Source: Rhodonellum sp041748555 (GTDB taxonomy: Bacteria > Bacteroidota > Bacteroidia > Cytophagales > Cyclobacteriaceae). From it: a stretch of DNA of 64,000 nt. Within the stretch, counting starts at the first letter, position 1; every line of letters begins with the position of its first letter. The stretch is from the NCBI GenBank assembly GCA_041748555.1, contig JBGTDA010000136.1:67441-131440 (forward strand). The letters are read 5' to 3'. This document shows positions 27,675 through 37,052 of the stretch, in pieces. The translations under genes and the position numbers were made by a program. The notes under the pieces are model-generated. The model saw only the letters and a list, made by a program, of their open reading frames with translations, searched no databases and had not been told where the DNA came from.

Positions 27675-29408
27675 TTAGAAACCCGGATTCTGAATCAGGA
27701 TATCACTACCCGTTAGATCGATCTGATCCTGTGGAATAGGAAGGAATTTATGCTTATCCTCATAAGAAGATCCACCAAGTGCAGACTGAAGTAATTCTCC
27801 GTCATGCGCAAAGTAAAAATCAAGTTCGGATTCAGCTATTCCCCATCTTACAAGATCGTAGAATCTATGGCCTTCCATCCCTAATTCAAGCTTCCGCTCA
27901 AATCTCACAGCATTTCTGGCCATAGCAGCATCGGTCCAAGGAGTATCATAGGTTCCGATTACATAATTAGCAGCCAGTGAACCGTCTTCTCTTTCCAATT
28001 TGGAATTCACCGCTCTTTCTCTAACCATATTAACATACTCTCTGGCTTTTTCAAGGTTTCCAAGTTCCACTTCAGCTTCTGCAGCCATCAACAATACATC
28101 CGCAAATCTGATTATCATAAAGTTGATACCTGTGTAACCCGGAGTCCAACTACTGTTATCTTGAAATGAGCCCTGTTCTGATCTTTCGTAGACATACTTT
28201 TTGGGAGAAAAAGGCCCACCGTTAGGCTGGTTTCTTATCCAGGCTGCACCCGGATGATCCTGCCAATCCAAATAAGGTAACCCTCTTCTGCCTGTAGTAT
28301 GATCCAAACGTGGATCAAGGTTTCCTGTATCCGGAGTAAAGGCAACATCTGAAGGTACACCTTGGTCATTTTTCACTGTATTTCCAGCTGCATTAAAAGA
28401 ACCGTCCAATAAAGGAAGACCATCCGCATTGGTTCTAAATGAATTTACAAAGGTGAAAGAAGGCTGATAAAAACCACAGCAATTCCCCGGACCGTTTGGA
28501 CCTGTATTGTAAGGGAAATTCAAATCGAATTCCGGGTTGGCATTATTTACAGAACCTGTACCGGCAGCTGATTGATAAGCCCAAACAGATTCCTGATGGT
28601 TATCATTTTCACCTCGGAAAGCATCATCATAATAAGGAACAAGACCATATTTCAAACCATTACTTGTTACACCGTTTGCAATGATTTCATCAAACAATGC
28701 TTTTGCCTGTGCAAATTTATCTTGATAAAGATATGTTTTTGCAAGATAAGTCTTTGCAGCCCAAGAATTTACCCTGCCTACCTGAGGCTGGGTTGGTGGA
28801 AGATTATCAGCGGCAAACTGAAAATCAGCCTCTATAAACGGCCAAAGATCCTGGTTGTTGGAAATTTCCTCCAAACCGTTAGCGTAATCTACAGTTTCGT
28901 CCACATAAGGCGTATTGTTAAAATTACGCTTCAATTGGAAATAATAATGCGCCCTTAAAAAGCGGGCCTGGGCTGCCAGTGAAGTCGCCTCTGCATCTGT
29001 TACATCGGGGCCCTTTTTTGTCAACAACCTAAGCACATTGTTTGCTCTTGCAATACCTTCGTAATTTCCAAGCCAATTGTCACGAAGCAAAGAAAGAGTT
29101 GCATCGGTTTCGAATCGCTGAACAGGATTTATGGTATTGAAATCTCCGGGATCGGTGCCTTTGTTGGCTTCCCCGCCTCGGATACTTCCCCAGACCCAGT
29201 TGGAAGGAGAAGCCAATCTGTTTCCTCTTCCGTTTACCTGGGAATAGGCTGCAATCAAAGCAGCATTTATTCCATCCGCAGAAGTTAACTGCGCTTCCGA
29301 AAGCAACCCTGTTGGAGCTACTTCCAGATAGTCTTCGCAACTGATGGAGAGGAGCATCAGACAGGATGTCAATATCGCTCCTCCTATTTTTATTTTTAGA
29401 TTTTTCAT
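27675..29408 (-). CDS. SusD/RagB family surface nutrient-binding lipoprotein, second copy
   Basis: 577 residues, leader MKNLKIKIGGAILTSCLMLLSISC then EDYLEVAPTG. The family pattern is complete: QARFLRAHYYFQLKRNFN, GRVNSWAAKTYLAKTYLYQ, RFADVLLMAAEAEVELGNLE, RFERKLELGMEGHRFYDLVRWG and the C-terminal KFLPIPQDQIDLTGSDILIQNPGF. It carries the same Cys-Cys motif (NCCGFYQ) as the first copy, and the surrounding pattern VNSFRTNADGLPLLD is also shared, so the two SusD proteins are paralogues. It is cotranscribed with the SusC gene 63 bp upstream and followed by a terminator. Confidence 0.95.
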   Translation of the reverse strand: MKNLKIKIGGAILTSCLMLLSISCEDYLEVAPTGLLSEAQLTSADGINAALIAAYSQVNGRGNRLASPSNWVWGSIRGGEANKGTDPGDFNTINPVQRFETDATLSLLRDNWLGNYEGIARANNVLRLLTKKGPDVTDAEATSLAAQARFLRAHYYFQLKRNFNNTPYVDETVDYANGLEEISNNQDLWPFIEADFQFAADNLPPTQPQVGRVNSWAAKTYLAKTYLYQDKFAQAKALFDEIIANGVTSNGLKYGLVPYYDDAFRGENDNHQESVWAYQSAAGTGSVNNANPEFDLNFPYNTGPNGPGNCCGFYQPSFTFVNSFRTNADGLPLLDGSFNAAGNTVKNDQGVPSDVAFTPDTGNLDPRLDHTTGRRGLPYLDWQDHPGAAWIRNQPNGGPFSPKKYVYERSEQGSFQDNSSWTPGYTGINFMIIRFADVLLMAAEAEVELGNLEKAREYVNMVRERAVNSKLEREDGSLAANYVIGTYDTPWTDAAMARNAVRFERKLELGMEGHRFYDLVRWGIAESELDFYFAHDGELLQSALGGSSYEDKHKFLPIPQDQIDLTGSDILIQNPGF

Positions 29409-29471
29409 ATTTTTTTAACGCTGATAGCTAGTTCATATTATATAACTGTATTAATTCAGAATGGCTTAACA

Positions 29472-32400
29472 TTAGAAGCTAAGATTAATTCCGAAAGTAT
29501 AACCTCTTGTTACAGGGTAGTTACCTACGTCAATACCGAAAGTCAAATCGGCATCTCCTCCCACTTGAGGATCCAAACCTTCATATCCGGTAAGAGTCAA
29601 CAAGTTGTTTGCTGAGGCAAATACTCTCAATCTTTGAAGCTGTAATCTTGAAAGCAAAGCAGCAGGCATAGTATATCCCAATGTCACGTTTTGCAATCGT
29701 AGATATGAGCCATCTTCCACATAGAAGCTACTGGAGTTATTAGAAGTACTGAAGTTGGATGTTTTTTCAACCACAGGAATAGTGGCATCCAGATTATCGG
29801 GAGTCCAGGCATTTTTTAACCTGTTTGAAATTGCAGCTCCTTCAAAGGTCTGATAAAAATCAGTGAACCATCTCGATTGATTAAAGATTTCATTTCCAAT
29901 AGAAGTATAGAAGTAGGTTGACAAATCAAAGTTTTTGTATCCTACAGTGAAATTCAAACCCCCGGTGAAATCAGGAACAGGACTACCCAAGAAAGTTCTG
30001 TCATCACCATCTATTATACCATCTGGAAGACCTGTCAAATTTCCATTTTCATCCCTTCCATTGATATCTTTAAATTTAAATCTTCCCGGAGCGGCACCTG
30101 TTTGATCAGCATGGCTGGCTACATCTTCCGCATTTCTGAACAACCCTTCTACCTGATAGCCAAAGAAAGCTGACAAAGGTCTTCCTACTTCGTTCCTGAT
30201 AGGTTGAATGCCTCTGTAGCTTGGATTAACAGACGTAATTACCGTTAAGCCAGGAGCAAGTGACACGATTTCGTTTTTCAAGAAACCACCTGTAACATTT
30301 ACTTCATAGGTAAATTCACTGGCTAGATTACCTCTTGTAATTACTTGAAAATCGAAACCCTGATTCAACATTTCACCGATATTAACTGCCGGAGGAGATG
30401 CATTGGGACCTGCGGTCGCCACTATAGGAACCGTGAACAACAAATCCTTCGTATCTTTTCTCCATAAATCCATGATCACGTCCAATCTACCGCCAAAGAA
30501 GGTACCGTCAAATCCGATGTTTTGGGTAACGGCAGTTTCCCATCTTGCATTAACGTTACCTATTCTATTCCTAAAGAAACCTATCTGAGCAGAACTGTTG
30601 GTTCCTGCAATATCATAGGAGGATTGACCAACGTTACCACCAAAGGTGCTGAATTGGTTATTGGGATTCACGTTGTTTGAATTACCCATTTCTCCATATC
30701 CACCACGGATTTTCACATCGTCCATCCAAGTCATTCCGGCCATAAAATCTTCAGCGGAGATTCTCCATGCTGCAGAAAATGCAGGGAATACACCAAAACG
30801 GGTATTGGCACCGAATCTGGAAGACCCATCTCTCCTTAATACCGCACTCAACAAGTATTTGTCATTGTAGGAATAGTTAACCCTACCAAAGTACGAAAAG
30901 AAGGTTACCCCATTTCCAAGGTTTGAATTTACCTGTCTAGTTTCAACGGGCAGATTGGAGATGTTTATAAAGTTAGGATCTCTGGAAAAAGGATTCTGAC
31001 CATTGGCACTTATATTTCTACCGACACCCGTATTGAGGGCTTCCTGCCCTAAAAGAATATCGAAGGAATGGACGCCAAACTTCTTTTTATAATTCATTGT
31101 ATTGGTGAAGGTGTAACCAAAACCAAATCCTGAACCTTCACCGTAACCGAAAGCAGAGTTATTTTCGGAGTTTTCATACTGAAGCCTGCTATAATTCCAG
31201 AAATAATAGTTTCCGTACTGGCCTCCTATCGAAGTTCGAAAAGTCAGATCCTCCAGAATATCATATTCTGCATACAGATTTCCTATTATATTGACATTAA
31301 AACTCCTGTTATCCAATTGACCTTCTCTACTTGCCAGTGGGCTTCTTGGATTATTGAATCCTCGTGAAGCCGTTCCTGCATAACCACCGAATTCATCATA
31401 AAGAGGGATGATAGAAGGCATTCTGAATGCTTGAAGAATATCATTTTCATCATCCGATACCCCTTGACCTCCTGATCCACCGGATTGACCCAGTGTCTGA
31501 CGGTAGGTGGCCTGGAAATTCTCACCTATTCTTAGTCTTTTGGTTACATCAAACTCAGAGTTGGCCCTTAAAGAATAACGGTTGAATTGATTTCCCAACA
31601 CAATACCAGCTTGATTCTGCGCTCCAAAACCGATAAAGTATCTGCTGAATTCTGAACCTCCACTAAATCCCAGAGAGTGCCTCTGAATAGGAGCAACTCT
31701 TGTAATGGCATCGTACCAATCTGTACCCTCACCGGTTGCGGCACGGGTTAATTGACGGATTCCACCTTTTGCCGGATCGATATTGTACCACTCTCTTTGT
31801 TGTTCCAATTGCTGTGCATTAAAGGGACCGGGTGTTCCTGATGTTGTTCCCAATGATCCGTCAGCATTTTGAACAATGGAACTCAAATAGTAAGGCATGA
31901 CGGGAGTAGATCCTGTACCAAATTGCGGATGTCCATAATTTGGAGCTCTACCATCTATTCTTGCTTGATTTGTTTCAGCTAACCAGGTGTATTCTGCAAA
32001 GTCAGCAGGATTCATCATATCCAAGCCTTGTCCGGGATCAGTGGCACCAAACATACCGTTATAATCCACTCTCAGCTTTTGGTCACCTCTTTTACCACGT
32101 TTGGTGGTGTAAATGATCACACCGTTGGCAGCTCTTGCTCCATAGATTGAAGCCGCAGCAGCATCTTTAAGTACAGTGGTGGATTCGATATCATCAGGGT
32201 TCAAGAAGTCTGTGGAACCAACAGGTAATCCATCCACGATATATAGTGGCTCGTTTCCTCCAAAGGCTCCAAAACCCCTGATTCTAACGATAGAGCTTGT
32301 TCCGGGCTGTCCATTGGTTACAACTGTCAAACCTGAAACCCTACCTTGTAGTGTTTGTTCTACGTTTCCTGTGGGAATGATAGTCAGATCCCTGGGATCG

Positions 32401-32780
32401 ACCGTGGCAATTGCACCTGTGGTTTCTCTTCGGCTGTCAATGGTGTAACCTGTTACAACCATTTCAGTAAGAGTTCTTTCATCCGGTGCCATTTGAACAT
32501 CGATAACTGACCTGTTACCAACTAATTGTTCCAGAGTTTGATACCCGATAAACGAGAAAACCAAAACACTTTCGTTACTTGGAACATTCAGTGAGAAATT
32601 TCCATCGATATCGGCAGCTGTACCGGTAGTTGTTCCTTTTACCAGAACAGTTACACCGGGCAGCCCCGTACCGAATTCATCCAGGATTGTTCCTGTGACG
32701 GTTTTTTGTGCCAGCACTGTAGCGCTGGAAAGCACTAAGAGTAACATGAGCACACCTAGCCTTTTGTAAAGTTTTTCCAT
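29472..32780 (-). CDS. SusC/RagA family TonB-linked outer-membrane transporter, second copy
   Basis: About 1102 residues from MEKLYKRLGVLMLLLVLSSATVLAQ. Order: signal peptide, carboxypeptidase-regulatory-like domain (VTGTILDEFGTGLPGVTVLVKG), TonB-box region (LTEMVVTGYTIDSRRETTG), plug (TLQGRVSGLTVVTNGQPGTSS, STTVLKDAAAASIYGARAANGV) and barrel ending TFGINLSF. The first 100 residues are strongly alike in both SusC proteins, while the barrels differ more. The pair may import related ligands or be a duplication with new specificity. No ECF sigma, anti-sigma or hybrid sensor lies next to it. Confidence 0.95.
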   Translation of the reverse strand: MEKLYKRLGVLMLLLVLSSATVLAQKTVTGTILDEFGTGLPGVTVLVKGTTTGTAADIDGNFSLNVPSNESVLVFSFIGYQTLEQLVGNRSVIDVQMAPDERTLTEMVVTGYTIDSRRETTGAIATVDPRDLTIIPTGNVEQTLQGRVSGLTVVTNGQPGTSSIVRIRGFGAFGGNEPLYIVDGLPVGSTDFLNPDDIESTTVLKDAAAASIYGARAANGVIIYTTKRGKRGDQKLRVDYNGMFGATDPGQGLDMMNPADFAEYTWLAETNQARIDGRAPNYGHPQFGTGSTPVMPYYLSSIVQNADGSLGTTSGTPGPFNAQQLEQQREWYNIDPAKGGIRQLTRAATGEGTDWYDAITRVAPIQRHSLGFSGGSEFSRYFIGFGAQNQAGIVLGNQFNRYSLRANSEFDVTKRLRIGENFQATYRQTLGQSGGSGGQGVSDDENDILQAFRMPSIIPLYDEFGGYAGTASRGFNNPRSPLASREGQLDNRSFNVNIIGNLYAEYDILEDLTFRTSIGGQYGNYYFWNYSRLQYENSENNSAFGYGEGSGFGFGYTFTNTMNYKKKFGVHSFDILLGQEALNTGVGRNISANGQNPFSRDPNFINISNLPVETRQVNSNLGNGVTFFSYFGRVNYSYNDKYLLSAVLRRDGSSRFGANTRFGVFPAFSAAWRISAEDFMAGMTWMDDVKIRGGYGEMGNSNNVNPNNQFSTFGGNVGQSSYDIAGTNSSAQIGFFRNRIGNVNARWETAVTQNIGFDGTFFGGRLDVIMDLWRKDTKDLLFTVPIVATAGPNASPPAVNIGEMLNQGFDFQVITRGNLASEFTYEVNVTGGFLKNEIVSLAPGLTVITSVNPSYRGIQPIRNEVGRPLSAFFGYQVEGLFRNAEDVASHADQTGAAPGRFKFKDINGRDENGNLTGLPDGIIDGDDRTFLGSPVPDFTGGLNFTVGYKNFDLSTYFYTSIGNEIFNQSRWFTDFYQTFEGAAISNRLKNAWTPDNLDATIPVVEKTSNFSTSNNSSSFYVEDGSYLRLQNVTLGYTMPAALLSRLQLQRLRVFASANNLLTLTGYEGLDPQVGGDADLTFGIDVGNYPVTRGYTFGINLSF

Positions 32781-33419
32781 AAACATAGATAGATTGGGAA
32801 ATAATTAATAATTGTTAATAAAATGTAATGCAATGTTAGATTTTTTTATGCAAACGATTGCTATGCTATTTAAGATAATAACAATATTCGTCGTTAGAAA
32901 TTTACTCCTTCCTGAAAATTGCAGATTATACCTGAGACCTCTTTGGGATTTGTCTCATCTTCCGATTTTGGTTTTAGAACCAAAAAACCAATTGGGTTTT
33001 AACTATAACGATTTTGTAATTCGTCTAAAAAAATTTTTTGGTTTTCATACGCAGGATATTTTGGGTTAAGTTTTAATTGACAATTACTATAATTAAAATT
33101 CATCAAACAAATAAATCATTAATTAATAATGATTATTGGGTTAAATGAACGAAACCATAAGGATAATTTTGAACCCCCACATTTCAGCAACCAATTTAAA
33201 GCAATTAACCAAATTTCAAAAACTTTTTTTTATAAACACAATTTTCGGTTCATTTTCTACAAAGAAAAACCTGAAACCATGAGTATTGACATCTTTGGTC
33301 CTCAATCATAAAAAAAAGGCTTTTGGGTAAATCCAGCTTCATTGAAAGTACCAATGATATCAATGTGGCATAAATGCGGATATTCATATTTTAAAAAGCA
33401 AAACAGTGATCAAAAATGC
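32781..33419. other. Leader and promoter region of the second susC
   Basis: About 640 bp without a plausible gene. It carries the second copy of the susC element (33041-33074) and a short hairpin TTTTGGTT/AACCAAAA near 32970-32990. It also spans the 3' flank of the TPR lipoprotein gene, where I see no strong terminator. Confidence 0.5.
33041..33074 (-). promoter_or_regulatory. Shared susC upstream element, copy 2
   Basis: On the minus strand the core reads TTAACCCAAAATATCCTGC then GTATGAAAAC, about 260 bp upstream of the susC start at 32780. It matches copy 1 in sequence and orientation. Confidence 0.55.
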
Positions 33420-35231
33420 TTACGCTCCATCTTCTTTGAATATTGCCAAAAACTTTGGATCGCTGGTATAATATTTAAAAGCAATGTCCCTTAATGCCCG
33501 AGACCTGAGGTATTCGCTTTTTTCCACTGCCTTGGCCAGATTTTCATACAAAGCCTGCTTGTCTCCTGTATCGGCAGCAATGAGCGCTAACCCATAAAAA
33601 CCATACCCGAATTCTCTGTTCTTCTGGACACTTTCCTCGAAGGATATCAAAGCATTTTTCAGATCATCTGCCAGCAGATAGGCCAACCCTTTATTAAAAA
33701 GGTTTGTTTCTGTTTCAGGTGCACGGCTCAACCGGATAATGGCAAGTTTATAATCGCCGTTTATCACATCAAGTGCACCCCTGACTCCTTCATTATACCG
33801 CAGGAATTCATCGTTTTCATTTCTTTCCAAAGTTGATGCTTCAGAAATTGCCACATATGCATCAAAAAAATCTTTTCTCATCAAATATGCCCTACCCAGA
33901 TTGTGCATAGAAACTGAGGTGGTGTTCCGCTGATTGGCTTGCCTGAACATATCCACCGCCTTGGTGATGTAAATATTCCGCTCTCTGGTGTCCAATTCTC
34001 TTTGGGCATTGTTGAGATAAACCACTCCAAGGTTATTGAATGCCAGATCCGAACTGTCCATTGCAATCAGTTGGGAATAAATCGCTTCTTTTTCACTCAA
34101 TCTTTTTGCCAGCTCACCTGCATAGATAAGATGATCTTTGGTAATTCCCTCTAAAGGTTCTCCTTCATTCAATAGTTTAAACACACCCGCGGCGACAGTT
34201 GGCTCAGAAAAGCCGGTGTTCTTGGATGTCACTGAGATTTTACCCGCTCTGAGTTTGGGAAACAAAGCTTTTGACACATTACTGTAAGTAGGTAGTTTTT
34301 GCAACTCCTTCAATTGGTTTTCAAAGGGCTGGTCATTCAAGATAATGTTATAATAAGCTTCTTTTTGCGAGGGAGTAATCCCGTTGTATTCTCCCAACAA
34401 TAACCTAAAATCAAACCAGTCATTGATACGGGTGTTTGTCTGCGTGTCTATGTTTTTGTTGGGTAACAGGGATTTTAATCTTTGGAGTATGGCCTTTGAG
34501 CGCTGATCTGCCAGTGATTTGTTATTTCGTTCCGATGATTCAGGAGATGTCAAGCCCGTTACCGTTATGCTTTCAATTGTTTTCCCCGGCTCATTCAGGG
34601 TTATCAGATTTTCTTTATCGGAAGTCTTCAATTCTCTTCCGGCAATGTCGGCCTTATTCAAAGCAAAAGGAATCAGATATTCGCGGGTTTCCAAACGGGT
34701 TCTTTCCAAAAATTCCCGATCCATATAAACCCCAATCTGAGGAATCGGCTCATCAGGTGTGATCTGCCCGATTCTTGTCAATAATGCTGTTGTCAATGTA
34801 CCTGCTGCCAGGGTTTTTTCGGGAACAGATCTCGATCCGGATTTTTGCTCTACAAATCCTTTCAGTACCAATCTTCCTGAATCCATCCCTTGGAGGTAAG
34901 GGAATACATAGGTTGCATCCACCTTGGCTTCTTTATTCGCATATTCGTAGGTACCATCAAAAGCCACCAACTCACCTAATCTCAATGCTCCCTCGCCGTA
35001 AACATATTCCGGATAAAGCGTGACTTTTGTACCTTTTTTTAAAAATTGTAACGGAATGGCTCCCTCCAATTTAAACCGGATGGAATCCTGATGTATAGTC
35101 AAAATTTCAGGTTCAGCGCTGATTCCCCTTAAAAGCCCTTCATATTGAGGAATCTGCGGGCTGCAGGAAGCTAAAGCATTAAATATAAGAATGGAGATCA
35201 GAAAAATTCTTAATGGATTGAACATTGGCAT
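33420..35231 (-). CDS. Envelope lipoprotein with OmpA-like middle part and TPR C-terminus
   Basis: 603 residues; leader MPMFNPLRIFLISILIFNALASC gives a lipoprotein. The N-terminal third looks like beta-rich domains (GAIPLQFLKKGTKVTLYPEYVYG). Around residues 220-260 the pattern ITVTGLTSPESSERNNKSLADQR split with SKAILQRLKSLLPNKNI resembles an OmpA-type peptidoglycan-binding region. From about 380 on there are tetratricopeptide-like helix pairs (LAFNNLGVVYLNNAQRELD, SVSMHNLGRAYLMRKDFFDA, FNKGLAYLLADDLKNALISF, YGFYGLALIAADTGDKQAL). It is probably an outer-membrane scaffold. I cannot name it. The start may be the Met at residue 3. Confidence 0.8.
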   Translation of the reverse strand: MPMFNPLRIFLISILIFNALASCSPQIPQYEGLLRGISAEPEILTIHQDSIRFKLEGAIPLQFLKKGTKVTLYPEYVYGEGALRLGELVAFDGTYEYANKEAKVDATYVFPYLQGMDSGRLVLKGFVEQKSGSRSVPEKTLAAGTLTTALLTRIGQITPDEPIPQIGVYMDREFLERTRLETREYLIPFALNKADIAGRELKTSDKENLITLNEPGKTIESITVTGLTSPESSERNNKSLADQRSKAILQRLKSLLPNKNIDTQTNTRINDWFDFRLLLGEYNGITPSQKEAYYNIILNDQPFENQLKELQKLPTYSNVSKALFPKLRAGKISVTSKNTGFSEPTVAAGVFKLLNEGEPLEGITKDHLIYAGELAKRLSEKEAIYSQLIAMDSSDLAFNNLGVVYLNNAQRELDTRERNIYITKAVDMFRQANQRNTTSVSMHNLGRAYLMRKDFFDAYVAISEASTLERNENDEFLRYNEGVRGALDVINGDYKLAIIRLSRAPETETNLFNKGLAYLLADDLKNALISFEESVQKNREFGYGFYGLALIAADTGDKQALYENLAKAVEKSEYLRSRALRDIAFKYYTSDPKFLAIFKEDGA

Positions 35232-35300
35232 TATAATGGTTGATTTAATTTACTGTAATATATTCACTACTTTGTCAGGAAATAATCAAATACCATAATT

Positions 35301-35519
35301 ATGAATAAATTAAAGCTTTTTTTTGAAGAAAGAGCATTTGGGGTTTGTTCCAAACTGGGTGAGAAATTGAATTTTCCCATTGACAGTATCAGACTTTTCT
35401 TCATATACAGTTCATTCATCACCCTAGGATCTCCCGTCATCGTCTATGTGTCAATGGCCATGATGATGAAAATAAGGAAATATCTCAGAAAGAAAAACAA
35501 TCCTGTATTGTTCGATTAA
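35301..35519 (+). CDS. PspC domain protein
   Basis: 72 residues, nearly all one PspC domain: ERAFGVCSKLGEKLNFPIDSI, then the hydrophobic segment RLFFIYSSFITLGSPVIVYVSMAMMM, then a basic tail. PspC proteins are small inner-membrane proteins tied to envelope stress. It is a free-standing gene and its last four bases overlap the stop codon of the converging glycosyltransferase gene. Confidence 0.85.
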   Translation: MNKLKLFFEERAFGVCSKLGEKLNFPIDSIRLFFIYSSFITLGSPVIVYVSMAMMMKIRKYLRKKNNPVLFD

Positions 35520-36514
35520 AGTGCCGAATATTTTTTGATTCCCTTAAAATAATACTCCCAAACTATGGATTTCACCCCTTTTTTGGATTTCCCCATGGTC
35601 AATTTTGGTGCCAAATCACTCTTATGGGATTTCAGCGTGAAAAAACTTCGATGGGCTTTTGCCACTGCCGTGGCATGTGGCATTTTTCCCTGCATTACAA
35701 AAGTAACAGCTGCCAATACATCCAACAAAACCCTTTTCCCGTATACCCTGACGAATTCACCTTCGGGTAAATTATTGTGAAGCATCAATAAACTGTTTCT
35801 GAAATTCAGAAAGGTTTTTTTAGGATTGGACTTGGACAAGGTAGCAGCTCCGACATGCCTGATTAAGACGCCACCGTGATAATATATTTTTTTTCCATGA
35901 CTCCGCCATCTCCAGCAAAGATCAATTTCTTCCATATGTGCAAAAAACCGCACATCAAATCCCCCATATTTATGATACTCTTCTGCCTTTACTGCCATGC
36001 AGGCACCTGAGGCCCACTCCACGGGAATGATGTCATCATATTGACCATTGTCTTTTTCCAAAGTTTCAAATAACCTTCCTCTACAGTAGGGATATCCCAA
36101 TTCATCCAAAAATCCGCCCCCTGCTCCCGCATGATCGAAATATCCGGGGTTTTGGAAGGAAAGAATCTTAGGTTGCAAAGCGACGACATCCGGATGGCTG
36201 ATCAGCCACGAGATCAATTTTGTATCCCAAGAAGGTGTGACCTCCACATCAGAATTGAGTAAAATATTATATTCGAATTCTCCCCGGATTTTCTGAAGCG
36301 CTTTATTATATCCATCAGCAAATCCGTAATTCCTATCCAGAAGCAAAAGCCGGACGTCGGGAAAGTCATTCTTCAAAAAATCAACGGACCCATCTGTGCT
36401 GGCATTGTCAGCCACATATACCGGAAATGCAGAAAGCCTGATTACAGAAGGAAGGAATTTTTGAAGCATTTCTTTCCCGTTGTAATTCAAAATAACAATG
36501 GCCGCACGCTCCAT
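35516..36514 (-). CDS. Glycosyltransferase family 2 protein
   Basis: 332 residues with a GT-A fold. Nucleotide-sugar motifs are AAIVILNYNGKEMLQKFLPSV at the start, VYVADNASTDGSVDFLK, FADGYNKAL and the metal-binding NSDVEVTPSW. ASGACMAVKAEEYHKYGGFD and HMEEIDLCWRWRSHGKKIYYHGGV are typical of rhamnosyl-type family 2 transferases. It should add a sugar to a cell-surface polysaccharide from the cytoplasmic side. Its ATG overlaps the ybaB stop by one base, so the two are translationally coupled; glycan genes are otherwise absent nearby. Confidence 0.92.
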   Translation of the reverse strand: MERAAIVILNYNGKEMLQKFLPSVIRLSAFPVYVADNASTDGSVDFLKNDFPDVRLLLLDRNYGFADGYNKALQKIRGEFEYNILLNSDVEVTPSWDTKLISWLISHPDVVALQPKILSFQNPGYFDHAGAGGGFLDELGYPYCRGRLFETLEKDNGQYDDIIPVEWASGACMAVKAEEYHKYGGFDVRFFAHMEEIDLCWRWRSHGKKIYYHGGVLIRHVGAATLSKSNPKKTFLNFRNSLLMLHNNLPEGEFVRVYGKRVLLDVLAAVTFVMQGKMPHATAVAKAHRSFFTLKSHKSDLAPKLTMGKSKKGVKSIVWEYYFKGIKKYSAL

Positions 36515-36846
36515 TACATCATACTGCCGAAGTCCATCCCGGGTATGTTGGGCATCATGCCTTCTGTAGCTGATTTCATTTTATCCTTTATTTTCACATC
36601 TATGGCTTCCAAAGCTATATTGGTAGCCGCGACTGTCAGATCCCTGAGCATTTCTTTGTCTGCGGGATTGATCAGAGAATCATCCATTTCGATGGAAACC
36701 ACTCTTCTGTTTCCGTTTACTTTCACCTTCACCATACCTGCTCCGGATTCACCTTCAGCTGTCAAATGAACAAGTCCTGCCTGGGTTTCTTTGATTTTAG
36801 CCTGGGCTTCTTTGACCTTGTTCATAATGGTCATCATATCAAACAT
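36514..36846 (-). CDS. ybaB: YbaB/EbfC family nucleoid-associated protein
   Basis: 110 residues: an N-terminal helix (MTIMNKVKEAQAKIKETQAGL), the central strand pair AEGESGAGMVKVKVNGNRRVVSIEMDD (read in two parts), and LRDLTVAATNIALEAIDVKIKDKM. The family forms dimers that bind DNA. It lacks the usual recR or dnaX neighbour and instead precedes a glycosyltransferase gene. The C-terminus MMPNIPGMDFGSMM is Met/Gly rich as in homologues. Confidence 0.93.
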   Translation of the reverse strand: MFDMMTIMNKVKEAQAKIKETQAGLVHLTAEGESGAGMVKVKVNGNRRVVSIEMDDSLINPADKEMLRDLTVAATNIALEAIDVKIKDKMKSATEGMMPNIPGMDFGSMM

Positions 36847-37052
36847 AGTTCTTCTTTTAAGTTTCGCACAAATATAATCTTTTTGAATTCAGCCAAATTT
36901 GAAAGTAAAAAAAATTAAATTTCTAATAAAAGTGATATTTTAAAATTTAATTTTACTTCCTAAAAATATGTAAAATTATAACTTACAAATCGTAACTTTA
37001 TTAGAAGAATCACAGTAATAAAGGTAACTCCTTTTGTCCCCAATTAAATTTG

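Noticed and set aside
32970..33000. Hairpin TTTTGGTT/AACCAAAA upstream of the second susC as a terminator or riboswitch
   Set aside because: Stem is short and AT-rich, there is no U-tract in the right place, and no match to a known riboswitch class could be seen.
35301..36514. Four-base overlap of the convergent PspC and glycosyltransferase stops as a regulatory antisense arrangement
   Set aside because: Convergent genes with touching stops are common and there is no sign of a conserved antisense function.
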